A stretch of 64,000 bases of DNA from Opitutaceae bacterium. Its GTDB lineage: Bacteria; Verrucomicrobiota; Verrucomicrobiia; Opitutales; Opitutaceae. Each line of letters starts with the position of its first letter. Positions within the stretch are counted from its first letter, which is position 1. The position numbers and the translations under genes are program-made. The notes beneath the pieces were generated by a model that worked only from the letters and a program-made list of their open reading frames with translations, made no database searches and had not been told where the DNA came from. Location: positions 186,001 to 250,000 of the forward strand of contig JAEUHC010000014.1 of NCBI GenBank assembly GCA_016794785.1. Direction: 5' to 3'. Below are positions 25,479-33,600 of the stretch, piece by piece.

Positions 25479-27701
25479 ATGCCCACGCCTGCCCGCCGCG
25501 CGCGCATCGTCTGCCTCCTCCTGCTCGCCGCTGCCGTCGCCGCGCGCGCGGCCGACGATCCGTTCCTGCACGCGCGCTACGACGCGCTCAACGACAGCCC
25601 GATGCAGCAGCGGCTGCGCGCGCTGCGCCCGTGGCCGGTCGGGGTGGTCTTCATCCAGCGGCCGGGCATGACGCTGGCGGACATCCGTGCGCACTTCCGC
25701 CTCATACGCGAGCATGGCTTCACCTGCCTGAAACAAATCGCGCTCGTGCCCGGCCAAGACGAGCGCGCCGTTCTCCATGCCGCGCTCGATGAAGGCCTCG
25801 TGCCCTGGTGGTATGACGACGCCAGCAGCGAACTGCCCACTCCCGACCTGCTTCGCTCGCTGGGACTGCCGGCCGATTTGCCTCCGGATAAGCTTCGCAT
25901 CGCCCCGGCGTGGCGCGAGCGGCAGCTCGGCCTCCTGCGCGCGCGCATCGATCGCACCGACATCCCGCCGAAGCACGCCGCCGCCCACGAGACCGACGGC
26001 CTGCCCGGCACGCTGAAGCGTGACCAATACGGCGTCACGCCCGAGGCCGCGGACCTGTTCGCTGACTGGCTGCGCCAGCGCTACACCGCGGTGCCTGCGC
26101 TGAGACGCGCGTGGAATTTCGACTTCGCGCTGGTGCGCAGCCTCCCCTGGGAAACTTGGACCGAGGTGCGGCGCGATGTCGTCGATTTCGTCAACGCCGA
26201 GCGCCAGGACTACCGCCGCATCGTGGACGTGTATCGCTTCCGGGCGGATCTGCACCTCGCCAAGATCCGCCACTCACGGGACGAGATCCACGCCTTCGAT
26301 CCGCTCGCGCCGCAGCGTTTCGGCGGCGAGATGAGCCTGTTCCTGCCCTTTGCCGCGCGCTCGACCGACATGGAGGGAATCGCGAGCCTGATGCGCGAAG
26401 GCGGCTCCTTTTATCCGTCGATGCACCCCGGCTGGCACTACGAGGAGGCCGATTTCGAATATGCGCGGCCCACCTACATGCAGGCCTCGCTCGCGGTCGA
26501 TTGGTTCAAGGGCGGCTGGTCCGCCGCGTGGGAAGCCACCGGCGGCCCGCAGCAACTCAGCGGGGGCAAGGCCCCCTTTGTCCCGGAGGTGCGTGATCAG
26601 ATCGCCGGCTTCACCATCGACGAAAACACGATCCAGCAGCTCATGCTCACATGGGTCGCGGCGGGCTTCAAGGGCTTCGGCCAGTGGTGCTGGAATGCCC
26701 GCGGCTTCGGCTGGGAGGGCGGCGAATACGCGCTCCTCGATCGCAACCAGCGGCCGACGGCGCGCACCGTGGCCGCCGGCAAGATCGGTCAGGCCTGCCA
26801 GCGCCTCCGCGACGAGCTGTGGGCCGCGCACAAGGAGCCGCTCGTCGGGGTGTTTCAGGACTGGGAGAGCGACGCCTTCTGGGCCGCGGTCGCCGTCGGC
26901 GGGCGTGACATGTATAAGGGTTTCCCCGTGCGCGCTCGCATTGGTGCCGCCCGCGCCCTCATCGACGCCAACATCCCCTGGGAGCACGTCACCGCGCGCA
27001 ACCTCCGCGCCGGCCTCGCCGATCGCTACCGCGCGATCTACCTGCCCGCGCAGCTCGCGCTCGATGCGGAGATCCTCGGGCTCCTGCGCGGCTACGCGGA
27101 GCGCGGCGGCCGCGTGATCCTCGACGCGCCCAGCGGGTGGTATGGCTACGACGGCCGGTTGCTCCCGACCGCCGACGGCTCGCCCTTCGAGCAGCTCTTC
27201 GGCTGCCGCATCGGCGACTTCCAGTTCTCCCGCGCCAACCACGTGCAATGGCGCATCGACGGACAGGCGCTGGAAGGCTTCACGCTCGACCTTCAGCCCA
27301 CGCGCGCCCGGGTCTTGGAGCAATTTGCCGACGGTCGCCCGGCCGTGACAGAACACACGCTGGGCAAGGGAACCGCCGTGATCATCGGGCATGCGGCGGC
27401 GCTCAACTGCTGGAAGCCTGGCAACGCGTGGGCTCAGGCCGCGCTCGTGCGCCACGCACTGGGCCGGCTCGAATCGCCCTACTCCTGCGATGGCGGCGTA
27501 ATCGCCTATCGTCTCGCCGCGCCCGGGGCGGACCATTTTTTCCTCGTCAACTCATCGTCGGAGCCCGTGCGCACGACATTGCGCACAACCCGCCGCGCCT
27601 ATGCCCGCGCCGAGGATCCCGTCTGGGGCGGCACCATCGACTTGGCTGCACCCATCACGCTGCCGGCCAATGGCGCCAGGTGGGTGCGTTGTGAAAAATA
27701 G
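25479..27701 (+). CDS. Exported GH42-like glycosidase (740 aa)
   Basis: ATG 25479 gives a signal peptide (ARRARIVCLLLLAAAVAARA). The TIM-barrel part has 'AHETDGLPG' where family 42 carries its acid/base Glu, 'FADWLRQRYTAVPALRRAWN' as in GH42, and 'GWSAAWEATGGPQQ' where the nucleophile Glu is expected. A second domain (about residues 480-640) has the GATase-like pattern 'YRAIYLPAQLALDAEILGLL' and 'YAERGGRVILDAPSG', matching the trimerisation domain of beta-galactosidases. A small beta domain closes the protein. It should cleave terminal beta-galactosyl or similar residues, but periplasmic export and divergence from the usual NEYG motif leave the specificity open. It is the last enzyme of the carbohydrate operon. 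Confidence 0.85.
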   Translation: MPTPARRARIVCLLLLAAAVAARAADDPFLHARYDALNDSPMQQRLRALRPWPVGVVFIQRPGMTLADIRAHFRLIREHGFTCLKQIALVPGQDERAVLHAALDEGLVPWWYDDASSELPTPDLLRSLGLPADLPPDKLRIAPAWRERQLGLLRARIDRTDIPPKHAAAHETDGLPGTLKRDQYGVTPEAADLFADWLRQRYTAVPALRRAWNFDFALVRSLPWETWTEVRRDVVDFVNAERQDYRRIVDVYRFRADLHLAKIRHSRDEIHAFDPLAPQRFGGEMSLFLPFAARSTDMEGIASLMREGGSFYPSMHPGWHYEEADFEYARPTYMQASLAVDWFKGGWSAAWEATGGPQQLSGGKAPFVPEVRDQIAGFTIDENTIQQLMLTWVAAGFKGFGQWCWNARGFGWEGGEYALLDRNQRPTARTVAAGKIGQACQRLRDELWAAHKEPLVGVFQDWESDAFWAAVAVGGRDMYKGFPVRARIGAARALIDANIPWEHVTARNLRAGLADRYRAIYLPAQLALDAEILGLLRGYAERGGRVILDAPSGWYGYDGRLLPTADGSPFEQLFGCRIGDFQFSRANHVQWRIDGQALEGFTLDLQPTRARVLEQFADGRPAVTEHTLGKGTAVIIGHAAALNCWKPGNAWAQAALVRHALGRLESPYSCDGGVIAYRLAAPGADHFFLVNSSSEPVRTTLRTTRRAYARAEDPVWGGTIDLAAPITLPANGARWVRCEK

Positions 27702-27760
27702 CGCCTCCACCGGGCAACAAGAAGGTGGCCCCACGCTCGTGGGAATGTTTCGTTTCATGT

Positions 27761-28771
27761 GTGTCCACCGTCTCGCCGCTTCCCGTCATCCGCCTTCTCG
27801 CCACCGGCGGCACGATTGCCGGGGCGCAGACCGGCGGTGATGCGCGCGGTTACCGCACCGCGGCGCTCTCCGCCGAGGAGGTCGTCGCCGCCGTGCCGCA
27901 GCTCGCCACCCTCGCGCAACTGGAGGTCGAGCGCGTGGCCGCCATCGGCTCGCAGGACATGGACGAGGCGACGTGGCTGAAACTCGCCACCCGCGCCCAA
28001 GCCGCGCTCGACACGCCGGAAATCGCGGGCGTCGTGATCACGCACGGCACGGACACGATGGAGGAGACGGCCTATTTCCTGAACCTGGTCCTGCGCACGG
28101 AAAAACCCGTCGTGCTCGTCGGCGCCATGCGCCCCGCCACGGCGCTGAGCGCCGACGGCCCGATCAATCTCTACAACGCGATCGCCGTCGCCATCCACGC
28201 CGCTGCGCGCAACCGCGGCGTGCTCGTGGTCGCCAACGACGAAATCCACTTCGCCCGCGAGATCACCAAGACCGACACCACGCAGGTCGGCACCTTCCGC
28301 AGCGGCCACCACGGCCTCGCCGGGCTGGTGAACGCCGGCCGACTGCACCTCTACGGCCCGCCGGTGCGCCGGCACACGGCCCGCAGCGAATTCGCGCCGC
28401 TCGCCGGGCTCGTCGCGCCGCTCCCGCGCGTGGACATCCTCTACGCGCACGCCGGACTGGGCCGCGATTTGTTCGACGCCGCGGTGCGCGCGGGCGCGCG
28501 CGGCCTGGTGATCGCGGGCGTGGGCGACGGCAACCTCAGCGCCGCCGCGCTCGCCGCCTGCGCCCAGGCCGCGCGGGCCGGGGTCGCGATCGTGCGCAGC
28601 TCGCGCACGGGCGGCGGCATCGTCGAGCGCAACATCGAGATCGACGACGACGGCCTCGGCCTCATCGCGGCAGACGAGCTCAATCCGCAGAAAGCCCGCG
28701 TGCTGCTCCAGCTGGCCCTGACCCGCGCGCGAGATGTGCGGGCACTGCAGGAGATTTTTCTCAGCTACTGA
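27761..28771 (+). CDS. L-asparaginase family protein
   Basis: The protein opens 'LPVIRLLATGGTIAGAQ' with the catalytic Thr in TGGTIAG and has the second signature 'VVITHGTDTMEETAYF' (Thr-Asp pair). Later features are 'VVLVGAMRPATALSADGPINLYNA' and 'GLVIAGVGDGN', all typical of bacterial type II-like asparaginases. It hydrolyses L-asparagine to aspartate and ammonia. GTG 27761 gives 336 residues with no signal peptide. A GTG at 27725 would add 12 residues of no clear function. It follows the GH42-like gene by about 60 bases on the same strand and may be read through from the sugar operon, although no metabolic link is obvious. Confidence 0.93.
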   Translation: MSTVSPLPVIRLLATGGTIAGAQTGGDARGYRTAALSAEEVVAAVPQLATLAQLEVERVAAIGSQDMDEATWLKLATRAQAALDTPEIAGVVITHGTDTMEETAYFLNLVLRTEKPVVLVGAMRPATALSADGPINLYNAIAVAIHAAARNRGVLVVANDEIHFAREITKTDTTQVGTFRSGHHGLAGLVNAGRLHLYGPPVRRHTARSEFAPLAGLVAPLPRVDILYAHAGLGRDLFDAAVRAGARGLVIAGVGDGNLSAAALAACAQAARAGVAIVRSSRTGGGIVERNIEIDDDGLGLIAADELNPQKARVLLQLALTRARDVRALQEIFLSY

Positions 28772-28839
28772 ACAGGTGTCCAGTGCGAGTAACGCGGCCA
28801 ACGGCCGGGACTAGAGTCCAAACCAACGGACAGCAGGCC

Positions 28840-29670
28840 TCAGACCACACTCGAGCAGAGGAGCACGAAGTGAGCGCGGGCCCGGTTGGAGCAGTCTTCC
28901 AGCTCCTCCTCAGTGATGCCAGCGAGCGTGAGCTTGGCGGGCGTGCATTCCCAGTCGCCTTCCTCGCCCGGCAGTTCGAGGCCGAAGCGGGCGGCGACGC
29001 CACAGGCGAGATTGAGCACACAGGCGCTCATGTTGGGGCCTTCGGCGCCGAGCGGCTCGTAGTGCTGGCTCACGGCTTCGACGAGTTCGCCGGGGAAGCG
29101 CCAGTGCGAAAGAAGCGTGGTCGTCACCTCGGAGGAAGTCACCCCAAAGGTCTTTTTCTCCCATTCCGCGACCGAGGGCCACTCGGCCGCACCGGGATAG
29201 ACCAGGCCGAAAGCCGACCCATCGAGGATCACGCGGCCCACTGAGCGCAATAGGCCGGCGGTGTAGGCCAGACCGGCGTCAATGTTGGCGCGCTGCGCGA
29301 GCAGGTCGGCCGCAGCGGCAGTGGCGACGGCGTTTTCCCAAAGCCGCGTGGCCGGCAAGCGATAGGTGGCGAGGTCGCGCTGGCAGACTTGCGACACGGC
29401 GGCCAGGCCCACGAGGCGGAAAATTTCGCCGAGACCCACGCGCCCGACGGCGACGTCGAGCGAATCGGTTTTCTCGCGGACGCCGAAGAGCACGCTGTTG
29501 CTCATGCGCACGACGTGGAAAGTGAGCGCCGGATCGAGCCGGATGAGGCTCACGATCTCGTGCAACTCGACATCAGGGTCGAGCAGCAGCTGGCGCAGGC
29601 GCGAGAAAGTCGCGGCCGCGGGAGCGAGTTTGTTGCCGAGCGTGATGATGGATTCTTGGGTGGGGGACAT
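28840..29670 (-). CDS. HDOD domain protein (276 aa)
   Basis: The HDOD fold is spread over residues about 15-215. Landmarks are 'IVSLIRLDPALTFHVVRMSNS', 'LDVAVGRVGLGEIFRLVGLAAV' and 'AYTAGLLRSVGRVIL'. Active HD phosphohydrolases have a His-Asp pair in the GLLHD position. Here it is Arg-Ser, as expected for HDOD proteins, which act as signalling or scaffold modules rather than enzymes. The protein is cytoplasmic. It is third in a minus-strand set with a secreted protein and a second HDOD protein with similar landmarks (30640-31518). The specific pathway is unknown; in other bacteria HDOD proteins link to c-di-GMP, DNA repair or motility control. Confidence 0.88.
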   Translation of the reverse strand: MSPTQESIITLGNKLAPAAATFSRLRQLLLDPDVELHEIVSLIRLDPALTFHVVRMSNSVLFGVREKTDSLDVAVGRVGLGEIFRLVGLAAVSQVCQRDLATYRLPATRLWENAVATAAAADLLAQRANIDAGLAYTAGLLRSVGRVILDGSAFGLVYPGAAEWPSVAEWEKKTFGVTSSEVTTTLLSHWRFPGELVEAVSQHYEPLGAEGPNMSACVLNLACGVAARFGLELPGEEGDWECTPAKLTLAGITEEELEDCSNRARAHFVLLCSSVV

Positions 29671-29744
29671 AGGCGCGCTGCAATGAATCGCCCTAACCCA
29701 TTCGGCACGAAGGCCGCCCGACCCAAGCGGAATCCGGCGCCCGC

Positions 29745-30551
29745 CTAGAAATCGATGGCCTTGAGGTTGCCGATCTGGACCTCGAAGCGCTCGTCGTAGG
29801 GCTTCACGGCCTTCAAATCCGTGCGGGTGAGCGTCACGGAGCCGCCAACGTTGACAAACAACACCGACGCCACGGCATCGCCCGACAGCCCGACGAGGGC
29901 GGGCGCGCGTTTCGGGTCCACAGGAGAAAACTCAAGCGTGCCTTCGCCGGACTTGACGCTCACGATGAACTTGGACCGAAACGACTCGCGGAGCCGCACG
30001 GCAATGTTCTCCAGGGCCTCGCCTTCCTTGCGCAGGCGCACCAGCACGCGGAATTTTTCGGGGGGGAATCGTTCGTTGCCAAATTTTCGCAAGGGGATCT
30101 CAAACGTCCAGTGCGTCGCCGTCTCGTCCGCAATCGAGCTTCCCGCCACATCGAGCAACTCGCCCAGCGAGACGCGGCGGCGAAGGTCGGACTTGGGCTG
30201 CGCTGGCTTGGCCATGTCAGCCGGGGCCGCGCGCTCGCCCATGGCGCGATACTTCGCCCGGTCACGGGCACTGGGCTCCTTGCCGTTGACTTGGATGGGC
30301 GTCCATTGCTCAGCGTAAGGCCGCGACGGATCGAAACGGAGGACGAGGTCGGTTTTCACGCGGCCCTTGGAGTCGCGCACGATGCGATGCTCGGTGTAGG
30401 CCCACCGCGGGTATTCGCCAGCGACGCGATAGAGCGCGTCGTTCAGCAGCGTGACTTCGGCCGGCGTGGCGGCCCGCGGACCTGAGTCCGTGGCCCGGGC
30501 GGGCGCAAGCCATCCGATGAGCAGGGCGAGGAATAGAGTGGTTGCGCGCAC
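29745..30551 (-). CDS. Exported protein of unknown function (268 aa)
   Basis: GTG 30551 gives a clear signal peptide (VRATTLFLALLIGWLAPARA). The frame is open further upstream, but that part overlaps the HDOD gene. The mature protein begins with a helical segment and then 'VAGEYPRWAYTEHRIVRDSKG'. Charged beta-strand-like stretches such as 'THWTFEIPLRKFGNERFPPEKF' and 'RLRESFRSKFIVSVKSGEG' follow. I recognise no named domain. The gene lies between two HDOD genes on the same strand with gaps of about 75 and 90 bases, which suggests co-expression. A periplasmic location is predicted. Confidence 0.7.
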   Translation of the reverse strand: MRATTLFLALLIGWLAPARATDSGPRAATPAEVTLLNDALYRVAGEYPRWAYTEHRIVRDSKGRVKTDLVLRFDPSRPYAEQWTPIQVNGKEPSARDRAKYRAMGERAAPADMAKPAQPKSDLRRRVSLGELLDVAGSSIADETATHWTFEIPLRKFGNERFPPEKFRVLVRLRKEGEALENIAVRLRESFRSKFIVSVKSGEGTLEFSPVDPKRAPALVGLSGDAVASVLFVNVGGSVTLTRTDLKAVKPYDERFEVQIGNLKAIDF

Positions 30552-30639
30552 GGGAGGGACTGGGTGGGAAAAGAAGGAAACAGGCTCCTCCCGACTCCGC
30601 CCTCCGGCAAGCCGTTCCGCGCGATCGTGCCGCTCTGGC

Positions 30640-31518
30640 TCAGGCCGCGATGGCCGAGAGCGCGGCCTCAAACGCCGCCTCGATCTGAATGATCGCGGGT
30701 TCGAAGTCGTCGATCGCGATGCCAGCGGCGTCGAGCTTGGTCTGATTCAGCTCCCACCAGTGCGTCTCGCCCTGAAAACTGTAGCTTACCCGCGCCGCGA
30801 GGCCGTTGGCGACGTTGAGCAGCGTGGCCAGCCGGCAGCCATAATCCTCCGGCCGGGTGAGGTAGTGCCGGCGAATGGCCGAGGTGATGTCCTCTGGAAA
30901 GCCCAAGTCCTCGAGGATGAAGGCGGAGACCTCGCAGCTGTCCAGGCAGAGGGTCGTCCCTTCCCAAGCGGCGTAGGTCGGCCACTGGCCCGCGGCGTAG
31001 CGATACTTCAGCCCGGGATAGCTGCGGCAGGCGTAATCGAGCACCATGATGCCGAGAGGGCGCAACAGGCCGGCGGTGTAGGCGATGCGCGGATCGATGC
31101 CCGCGGGACGCGCCAAGGCCTCGGTGGCGAGCGCGGCGTAGAGCATGTTGTTGCGCAGGTCCTTTCCGGGGATGCCGTAAACGTCGAGGTTCAGCTCGGT
31201 GAAGCGGGCGGCCGTGGCGTTGCCCACGAGCTTCAGCACTTCGCCGAAGCCCACGCGCCCCACGGCATCCTCCACCGTCGACACGCGGGACGCTCCGCCC
31301 GAGTAAACCGCGCTGTTGCTGATGCGCACGATGCGGGTCGAGAGCGCGACGTCGCGCCGCAACAGCGCGGAAAGGTCGTCGAGATCGCTATTGGGATCCT
31401 GCAACATGGTGCCCAGCTTGGCGATGACGCCGACATCAGCGGGCAGCGCCCGCGCAATCTTCAGGAGATTGTCGCGGGAGAATTGGGGAGGCGTGGTGAC
31501 GGTCTCAGCAGCGGACAT
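30640..31518 (-). CDS. HDOD domain protein (292 aa)
   Basis: From ATG 31518, landmarks match the HDOD family: 'LSALLRRDVALSTRIVRISNSAVY', 'VEDAVGRVGFGEVLKLVGN' and 'AYTAGLLRPLGIMVLDYA'. The catalytic His-Asp of HD enzymes is replaced by Arg-Pro. The general layout is the same as in the HDOD protein at 28840-29670, including an aromatic region 'WPTYAAWEGTTLCLDSCEVSAF' before the last helices, so the two are probably paralogues. It is the first gene of the HDOD-secreted-HDOD set. Its upstream gap to pckG is only about 66 bases and has a weak hairpin without a terminator tail. Confidence 0.88.
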   Translation of the reverse strand: MSAAETVTTPPQFSRDNLLKIARALPADVGVIAKLGTMLQDPNSDLDDLSALLRRDVALSTRIVRISNSAVYSGGASRVSTVEDAVGRVGFGEVLKLVGNATAARFTELNLDVYGIPGKDLRNNMLYAALATEALARPAGIDPRIAYTAGLLRPLGIMVLDYACRSYPGLKYRYAAGQWPTYAAWEGTTLCLDSCEVSAFILEDLGFPEDITSAIRRHYLTRPEDYGCRLATLLNVANGLAARVSYSFQGETHWWELNQTKLDAAGIAIDDFEPAIIQIEAAFEAALSAIAA

Positions 31519-31584
31519 GGCCAATAATAATCGGGCCATCCCCATTCAGATGAACTGAGAATTTAACTTTTTGTAGGATTTAGC

Positions 31585-33411
31585 CTACATACGGCAAATC
31601 AGCAGTTCGCGCTCGTAGAGCAGCTCCTTGGGCAGGTGGGAGTGGAGATCGATGAAGAGCTCCTCGTGGCCGAGCACCTCGGCGCGCCAAGCGCCACGGT
31701 CGAAGGCCTGCAACTCCTCGAACTTGGCTTCCGGGAAATCCATGCCCTCCCAGTCGATGTCGCGGTAGCGGGGCACCCAGCCGATGGGCGTCTCCTTGGC
31801 GCGGCCGCCGGCGCGCACGCGGTCGACGATCCATTTGAGGACGCGCATGTTTTCCGAGAAGCCGGGCCACATGAATTTCCCTTCGGCATCCTTGCGGAAC
31901 CAGTTCACGTGAAAGATGCGCGGCGTCTCGCTGAGCTTCCGCTGCATCGAGATCCAATGGCGGAAGTAATCGCCCATGTTGTAGCCGCAGAAGGGCAGCA
32001 TCGCCATGGGGTCGCGGCGGACCTTGCCAAGGGTGCCGGCGGCGGCCGCGGTCATCTCGCTGCCCATGGTGGCGCCGACGTAGACGCCGCTCGACCAGTT
32101 GAAGGCTTGGTAAACCAGCGGCATCGTGGTCGCGCGCCGTCCGCCGAAGACAATCGCGTGGATCGGCACGCCCTCGGGATTCTCCCAATCGGGATCAATG
32201 GTGGGGCACTGCTTGGCGGGCGCGGTAAAGCGGGCGTTGGGGTGCGCCGCCTTGGCGCCGGTGGCCTTGGCGATCTCGGGGGTCCAGATCTTGCCCTGCC
32301 AGTCGGTCGCCATTTCGGGCGGGGTCTCGGTCATGCCTTCCCACCAGACGCCGCCGCCGGGGGTGAGGGCGCAGTTGGTGAAGATGGTGTTCTTCGCGAG
32401 CGAGGCCATCGCATTGGGATTGGTCTGCGCGCTCGTGCCGGGGGCGACGCCGAAGAAGCCCGCCTCGGGGTTGATCGCGCGGAGCCGGCCGTGTTCGTCG
32501 GGCTTGATCCATGCGATGTCGTCGCCGACGGTCCAGACCTTCCACCCCTGCTTCTGGAAATGCGCCGGCGGGATGAGCATCGCAAAGTTGGTCTTGCCGC
32601 ACGCACTGGGGAAGGCGGCCGCGACGTAGGTCTTCTTCCCCTCGGGGTTCTCGACGCCGAGGATGAGCATGTGCTCGGCCATCCAGCCTTCATCGCGCGC
32701 CATGGCGGACGCGATGCGGAGGGCGAAGCACTTTTTCCCAAGCAGGGCGTTGCCGCCGTAGCCGGAGCCGTAGCTCCAGATCTCGCGCGTCTCGGGGAAA
32801 TGGACGATGTATTTCTCCTTGTTGCAGGGCCAGGCGACATCCTTCTGCCCCTTGGCGAGCGGCGCACCGACAGAGTGGACGCAGGGGACGACGCGCTTGA
32901 AGTTCTGATCAATCAGCTCGAAGACTTTCTTCCCGATGCGCGCCATGATGCGCATGTTGACGACGGCGTAGGGCGAATCGGTGAGCTGCACGCCGATCTG
33001 CGACATCGGCGAGCCGATCGGGCCCATGCTGAACGGGAGCACATACATCGTGCGGCCCTTCATGCATCCGGAGAAAAGACCCTTGAGAGTCTTCCGCATT
33101 TCAAAGGGATTGACCCAATTGTTGGTCGGGCCGGCGGCCTCCTTGGAGAGCGAGCAGATGAACGTGCGGTCTTCCACGCGCGCGACGTCGGTCGGATCGG
33201 AGCGGGCGAGGAAGCAGCCGGGCCACTTCTTGGCGTTGAGCTTGATGAAGGTGCCGCCGGCGACGAGCTGCGCGCAGAGGGCGTTGTATTCCTCCTGCGA
33301 ACCGTCGATCCAGTGAATGGAAGCCGGCTGACAAAGGGCGGCCATTTTCTCGACCCACCGGAGCAGATGCTTGTTGCTCGCGAGGGGCTTCGCGGGATTG
33401 CGCTTCTTCAT
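31585..33411 (-). CDS. pckG: Phosphoenolpyruvate carboxykinase (GTP)
   Basis: This is a 608-residue enzyme of the GTP class. It converts oxaloacetate and GTP to PEP, CO2 and GDP in gluconeogenesis. The P-loop '[12 protein letters not shown]' carries the hyper-reactive Cys typical of GTP-PEPCK. '[23 protein letters not shown]', '[14 protein letters not shown]' and '[15 protein letters not shown]' are landmark segments for PEP, metal and substrate binding. '[16 protein letters not shown]' and '[13 protein letters not shown]' follow. The length matches the family. ATG 33411 is preferred to an upstream start at 33459 because the extension is not conserved-looking. Its presence suits an organism growing on polymers and acids, with a role in making sugar precursors for exopolysaccharide. 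Confidence 0.98.
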   Translation of the reverse strand: MKKRNPAKPLASNKHLLRWVEKMAALCQPASIHWIDGSQEEYNALCAQLVAGGTFIKLNAKKWPGCFLARSDPTDVARVEDRTFICSLSKEAAGPTNNWVNPFEMRKTLKGLFSGCMKGRTMYVLPFSMGPIGSPMSQIGVQLTDSPYAVVNMRIMARIGKKVFELIDQNFKRVVPCVHSVGAPLAKGQKDVAWPCNKEKYIVHFPETREIWSYGSGYGGNALLGKKCFALRIASAMARDEGWMAEHMLILGVENPEGKKTYVAAAFPSACGKTNFAMLIPPAHFQKQGWKVWTVGDDIAWIKPDEHGRLRAINPEAGFFGVAPGTSAQTNPNAMASLAKNTIFTNCALTPGGGVWWEGMTETPPEMATDWQGKIWTPEIAKATGAKAAHPNARFTAPAKQCPTIDPDWENPEGVPIHAIVFGGRRATTMPLVYQAFNWSSGVYVGATMGSEMTAAAAGTLGKVRRDPMAMLPFCGYNMGDYFRHWISMQRKLSETPRIFHVNWFRKDAEGKFMWPGFSENMRVLKWIVDRVRAGGRAKETPIGWVPRYRDIDWEGMDFPEAKFEELQAFDRGAWRAEVLGHEELFIDLHSHLPKELLYERELLICRM

Positions 33412-33545
33412 CCGGGCGATGCTGCCGCCGGGCCCTCGCGAGTAAACCCCAAAGCCCACCCGCAGCGCGGGGAAGAAGGGCGATTGCGGCCGGGAATTAG
33501 ATTCATCCCTGTCATGGGCGAACCGATTTGCCCATGCCCGGGCAG

Positions 33546-33575
33546 AAAAAAGCCCGGTCGCCGAAGCGACCGGGC
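33546..33575 (-). terminator. Rho-independent terminator of the 1052-aa TonB receptor gene
   Basis: On the minus strand a perfect 10-base stem GCCCGGTCGC / GCGACCGGGC with a TTCG loop is followed by six T residues. It lies 26 bases after the receptor's stop codon and isolates pckG from it. Confidence 0.93.
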
Positions 33576-33600
33576 CGGGAAGCAGGCAAAGGGCCGGGAC

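Noticed and set aside
29682..29747. Tiny plus-strand open frame of 21 codons (MNRPNPFGTK...)
   Set aside because: It has no ribosome-binding site or homologue that I recognise, and it lies in a short gap between two minus-strand genes.
31571..31586. GTAGG/CCTAC hairpin beside a run of T at the pckG end
   Set aside because: The T-run lies on the wrong side for a minus-strand terminator, and the stem is only five bases.
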